The notes beneath the pieces are model-generated. The model was given only the letters and a program-made list of their open reading frames with translations, had not been told where the DNA came from and searched no databases. 17,257 bases of DNA. It comes from ZC4RG30 sp039932715. Lineage in GTDB: Bacteria; Pseudomonadota; Gammaproteobacteria; Steroidobacterales; Steroidobacteraceae. Positions 15,796-17,257 of the stretch are shown here, piece by piece. The stretch is taken from the NCBI GenBank assembly GCA_039932715.1, contig JBDTPN010000046.1, positions 1 to 17,257 of the forward strand, in the 5' to 3' direction. A program made the position numbers and the translations under genes. Positions within the stretch are counted from its first letter, which is position 1. Every line of letters starts with the position of its first letter.

Positions 15796-17257
15796 ATGAA
15801 CACGATGCGTCATCTTCTCGCCGCGGCCCTCTTGGCCACGCTCGCCGCCTGTGGTGGCGGTGCGCCCACGACGGTCAATCCGACCACCACGCCGCCCACG
15901 GTTGCGGACTACACCGGTCCGGCACCTGCCACGGCCGACGTGCAGTCGTTTCGCCTCAATCTCTGGGAAAACATCAAGGCCAACAATCGTTGCGGCGGCT
16001 GCCACAACGCCAATGGCCAGACGCCCAAGTTCGCGCGCAATGACGATGTGAACCTGGCGTTCGCTGATGCCAACACAGTGGTCAACCTGACCCAGCCCGA
16101 TCAGTCACGCATGGTGACCAAGGTGGCCGGCGGCCACAATTGCTGGCTGTCGAGCAACCAGGCTTGCGCCGACATCATGACTACATGGATCAAGAACTGG
16201 GCCGGCTCGGCAGCCGGTGGCGGTACGCAGATCCAGCTGCAGGCGCCAGTGGATATCGCAGTGGGTTCGAGCAAGTCGTTTCCCGCATTGCCCTCGGACA
16301 ATGGCGCCGACAGTTTCGAAAACACCATCTGGGCACTGGTGCATGGCTCGGGCAAGTGCCTGCGCTGCCATTCGCCCACGGGTGTAAACGCGCAGCAGTC
16401 GCCGTTCTTTGCCAGCGACGACAAGACCGAAGCCTATGCAGCGGCACGCGCCAAGATTGACCTCGACAACCCGGCCAACTCGCGGCTGGTGGTGCGCCTG
16501 AAAGATGAGTCGCACAACTGCTGGTCTAGCAGTTGTGCCAATGACGCGGCCACGATGCTGGCGGCCATCAATAAATTTGCCGGCGGCATCAACGTGGCGC
16601 CTGTCGATCCCAGTCTGGTGATCAGCAAGGCGCTGACGCTTTACGACGGCACCGTGGCGGCCGGCGGCAACCGCATCGATACGCACGTGATCGCCAAGTA
16701 CGAGTTCAAGACCGGCACCGGCAGCACGGTGTTTGATACCAGCGGCGTCGAGCCGGCGCTCAACCTGGCCCTGTCGGGTGATGCGACGTTCATCGGCGGC
16801 TGGGGCATCAACATCAAGACCGGCGGCAAGGCCCAAGGCACGACCACTGCCAGCAAGAAGCTGTCGGATCGCATCAAGGCCACGGGCGAATACAGCATCG
16901 AGGCCTGGGCGGCACCGGCCAACGTTGCGCAGGAGGATGCGTATATCGTCAGCTATTCCGGCGGCGTGATGTCGCGCAACGTGACCTTGGCACAGCGTGA
17001 ATACCAGTACGAGGCGCTGGGTCGCTCCAGCACCACCGGCGCCAATGGCGCCCCGGCATTGCTGACCAAGGACACCGACAAGGACGCGCAGGCATCGTTG
17101 CAACATGTGGTTCTGACCTTTGACCCCGTCAAGGGCAGGACGCTGTACGTCAACGGCAACCCCACCGGCGACGTAGACCCGCGCTCGGGCGGCACGCTGG
17201 CTGACTGGGATGACACCTTCGCCCTGGTGCTGGGCAACGAGACCTCCAACAACCGGC
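15796..17257 (+). CDS. LamG-type lipoprotein with two tandem CxxCH domains, cut by window end
   Basis: I translated 487 codons from ATG 15796 without a stop; the gene continues past the window. Lipobox LAAC (Cys19), then a Thr/Pro-rich linker. Two related domains follow. The first (about 55-140) has LWENIKANNRCGGCHN with heme motif Cys66-His70, then GGHNCWLSS (His114, Cys116) and Cys124. The second (about 175-265) has IWALVHGSGKCLRCHSP with Cys188-His192, then ESHNCWSSS (His240, Cys242) and Cys247. The shared spacing and H-N-C-W motif show an internal duplication. From about residue 280 a beta-rich concanavalin/LamG-like domain starts (YSIEAWAAP at 366, LTFDPVKGRTLYVNGN near 440), usually a carbohydrate- or protein-binding fold. 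It probably displays two hemes on the outer membrane. It sits 11 bp after the single-CxxCH gene. Confidence 0.87.
   Translation, partial: MNTMRHLLAAALLATLAACGGGAPTTVNPTTTPPTVADYTGPAPATADVQSFRLNLWENIKANNRCGGCHNANGQTPKFARNDDVNLAFADANTVVNLTQPDQSRMVTKVAGGHNCWLSSNQACADIMTTWIKNWAGSAAGGGTQIQLQAPVDIAVGSSKSFPALPSDNGADSFENTIWALVHGSGKCLRCHSPTGVNAQQSPFFASDDKTEAYAAARAKIDLDNPANSRLVVRLKDESHNCWSSSCANDAATMLAAINKFAGGINVAPVDPSLVISKALTLYDGTVAAGGNRIDTHVIAKYEFKTGTGSTVFDTSGVEPALNLALSGDATFIGGWGINIKTGGKAQGTTTASKKLSDRIKATGEYSIEAWAAPANVAQEDAYIVSYSGGVMSRNVTLAQREYQYEALGRSSTTGANGAPALLTKDTDKDAQASLQHVVLTFDPVKGRTLYVNGNPTGDVDPRSGGTLADWDDTFALVLGNETSNNR

Noticed and set aside
16105..17106. 333-codon minus-strand open frame opposite the LamG cytochrome gene
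   Set aside because: The plus strand encodes two CxxCH domains and a LamG-like fold continuously; the antisense frame is compositional.

Overview
The window comes from a high-GC (roughly 60-65%, by eye) Gram-negative bacterium, most likely a gammaproteobacterium near the Xanthomonadales/Nevskiales/Steroidobacter groups. The evidence is a monomeric NADP isocitrate dehydrogenase, many lipobox lipoproteins, outer-membrane beta-barrels, and a patatin-POTRA-barrel autotransporter. The taxon is inferred from gene content, not from a marker gene. No tRNA, rRNA, IS element or CRISPR array was seen. Coding density is very high; the largest gene-free stretches are about 245 bp (14366-14611) and 178 bp (5468-5645).

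Left half (1-8358), mostly housekeeping and envelope genes. A 3'-truncated monomeric icd (minus) follows a membrane-anchored TPR protein gene, with an ATGA overlap. Divergent from these is a PlpD-like patatin phospholipase with a POTRA domain and an outer-membrane barrel (plus). Then come two small minus-strand genes (an 88-aa unknown and a 143-aa lipoprotein), an AEC-family permease (plus), a SYLF-domain protein (minus), and apbE, encoding the periplasmic FMN transferase (plus).

Right half (7381-17257), a probable cell-envelope redox island. Six minus-strand genes, overlapping or separated by fewer than 20 bp, run from 14365 down to 8363. In order they encode a di-heme, beta-propeller lipoprotein related to hydrazine synthase alpha (HzsA-related), an SH3b-plus-barrel protein, a barrel lipoprotein, a TlpA-type thioredoxin, a tiny DUF4266 lipoprotein ending in a Gly-rich Cys-Gly-Cys tail, and a DUF3570 outer-membrane barrel. 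ApbE converges on the end of this operon. Divergent from its start are a 390-aa single-CxxCH protein resembling planctomycete-type DUF1588/DUF1585 proteins, and a lipoprotein with two tandem CxxCH domains followed by a LamG-like domain, cut by the window end. At least five c-type heme motifs, one flavin transferase and one apocytochrome-type thioredoxin therefore sit within 10 kb.

The divergent intergenic region (14366-14611) carries two CRP-like palindromes, each matching 9 of 10 bases of TGTGA-N6-TCACA, and two stem-loops, one in each leader. This suggests that both halves of the island are expressed together under a CRP/Clp/Vfr-type regulator. The most interesting single detail is an SGAT tetrapeptide, the ApbE flavinylation signature, in the C-terminal tail of the DUF4266 lipoprotein.
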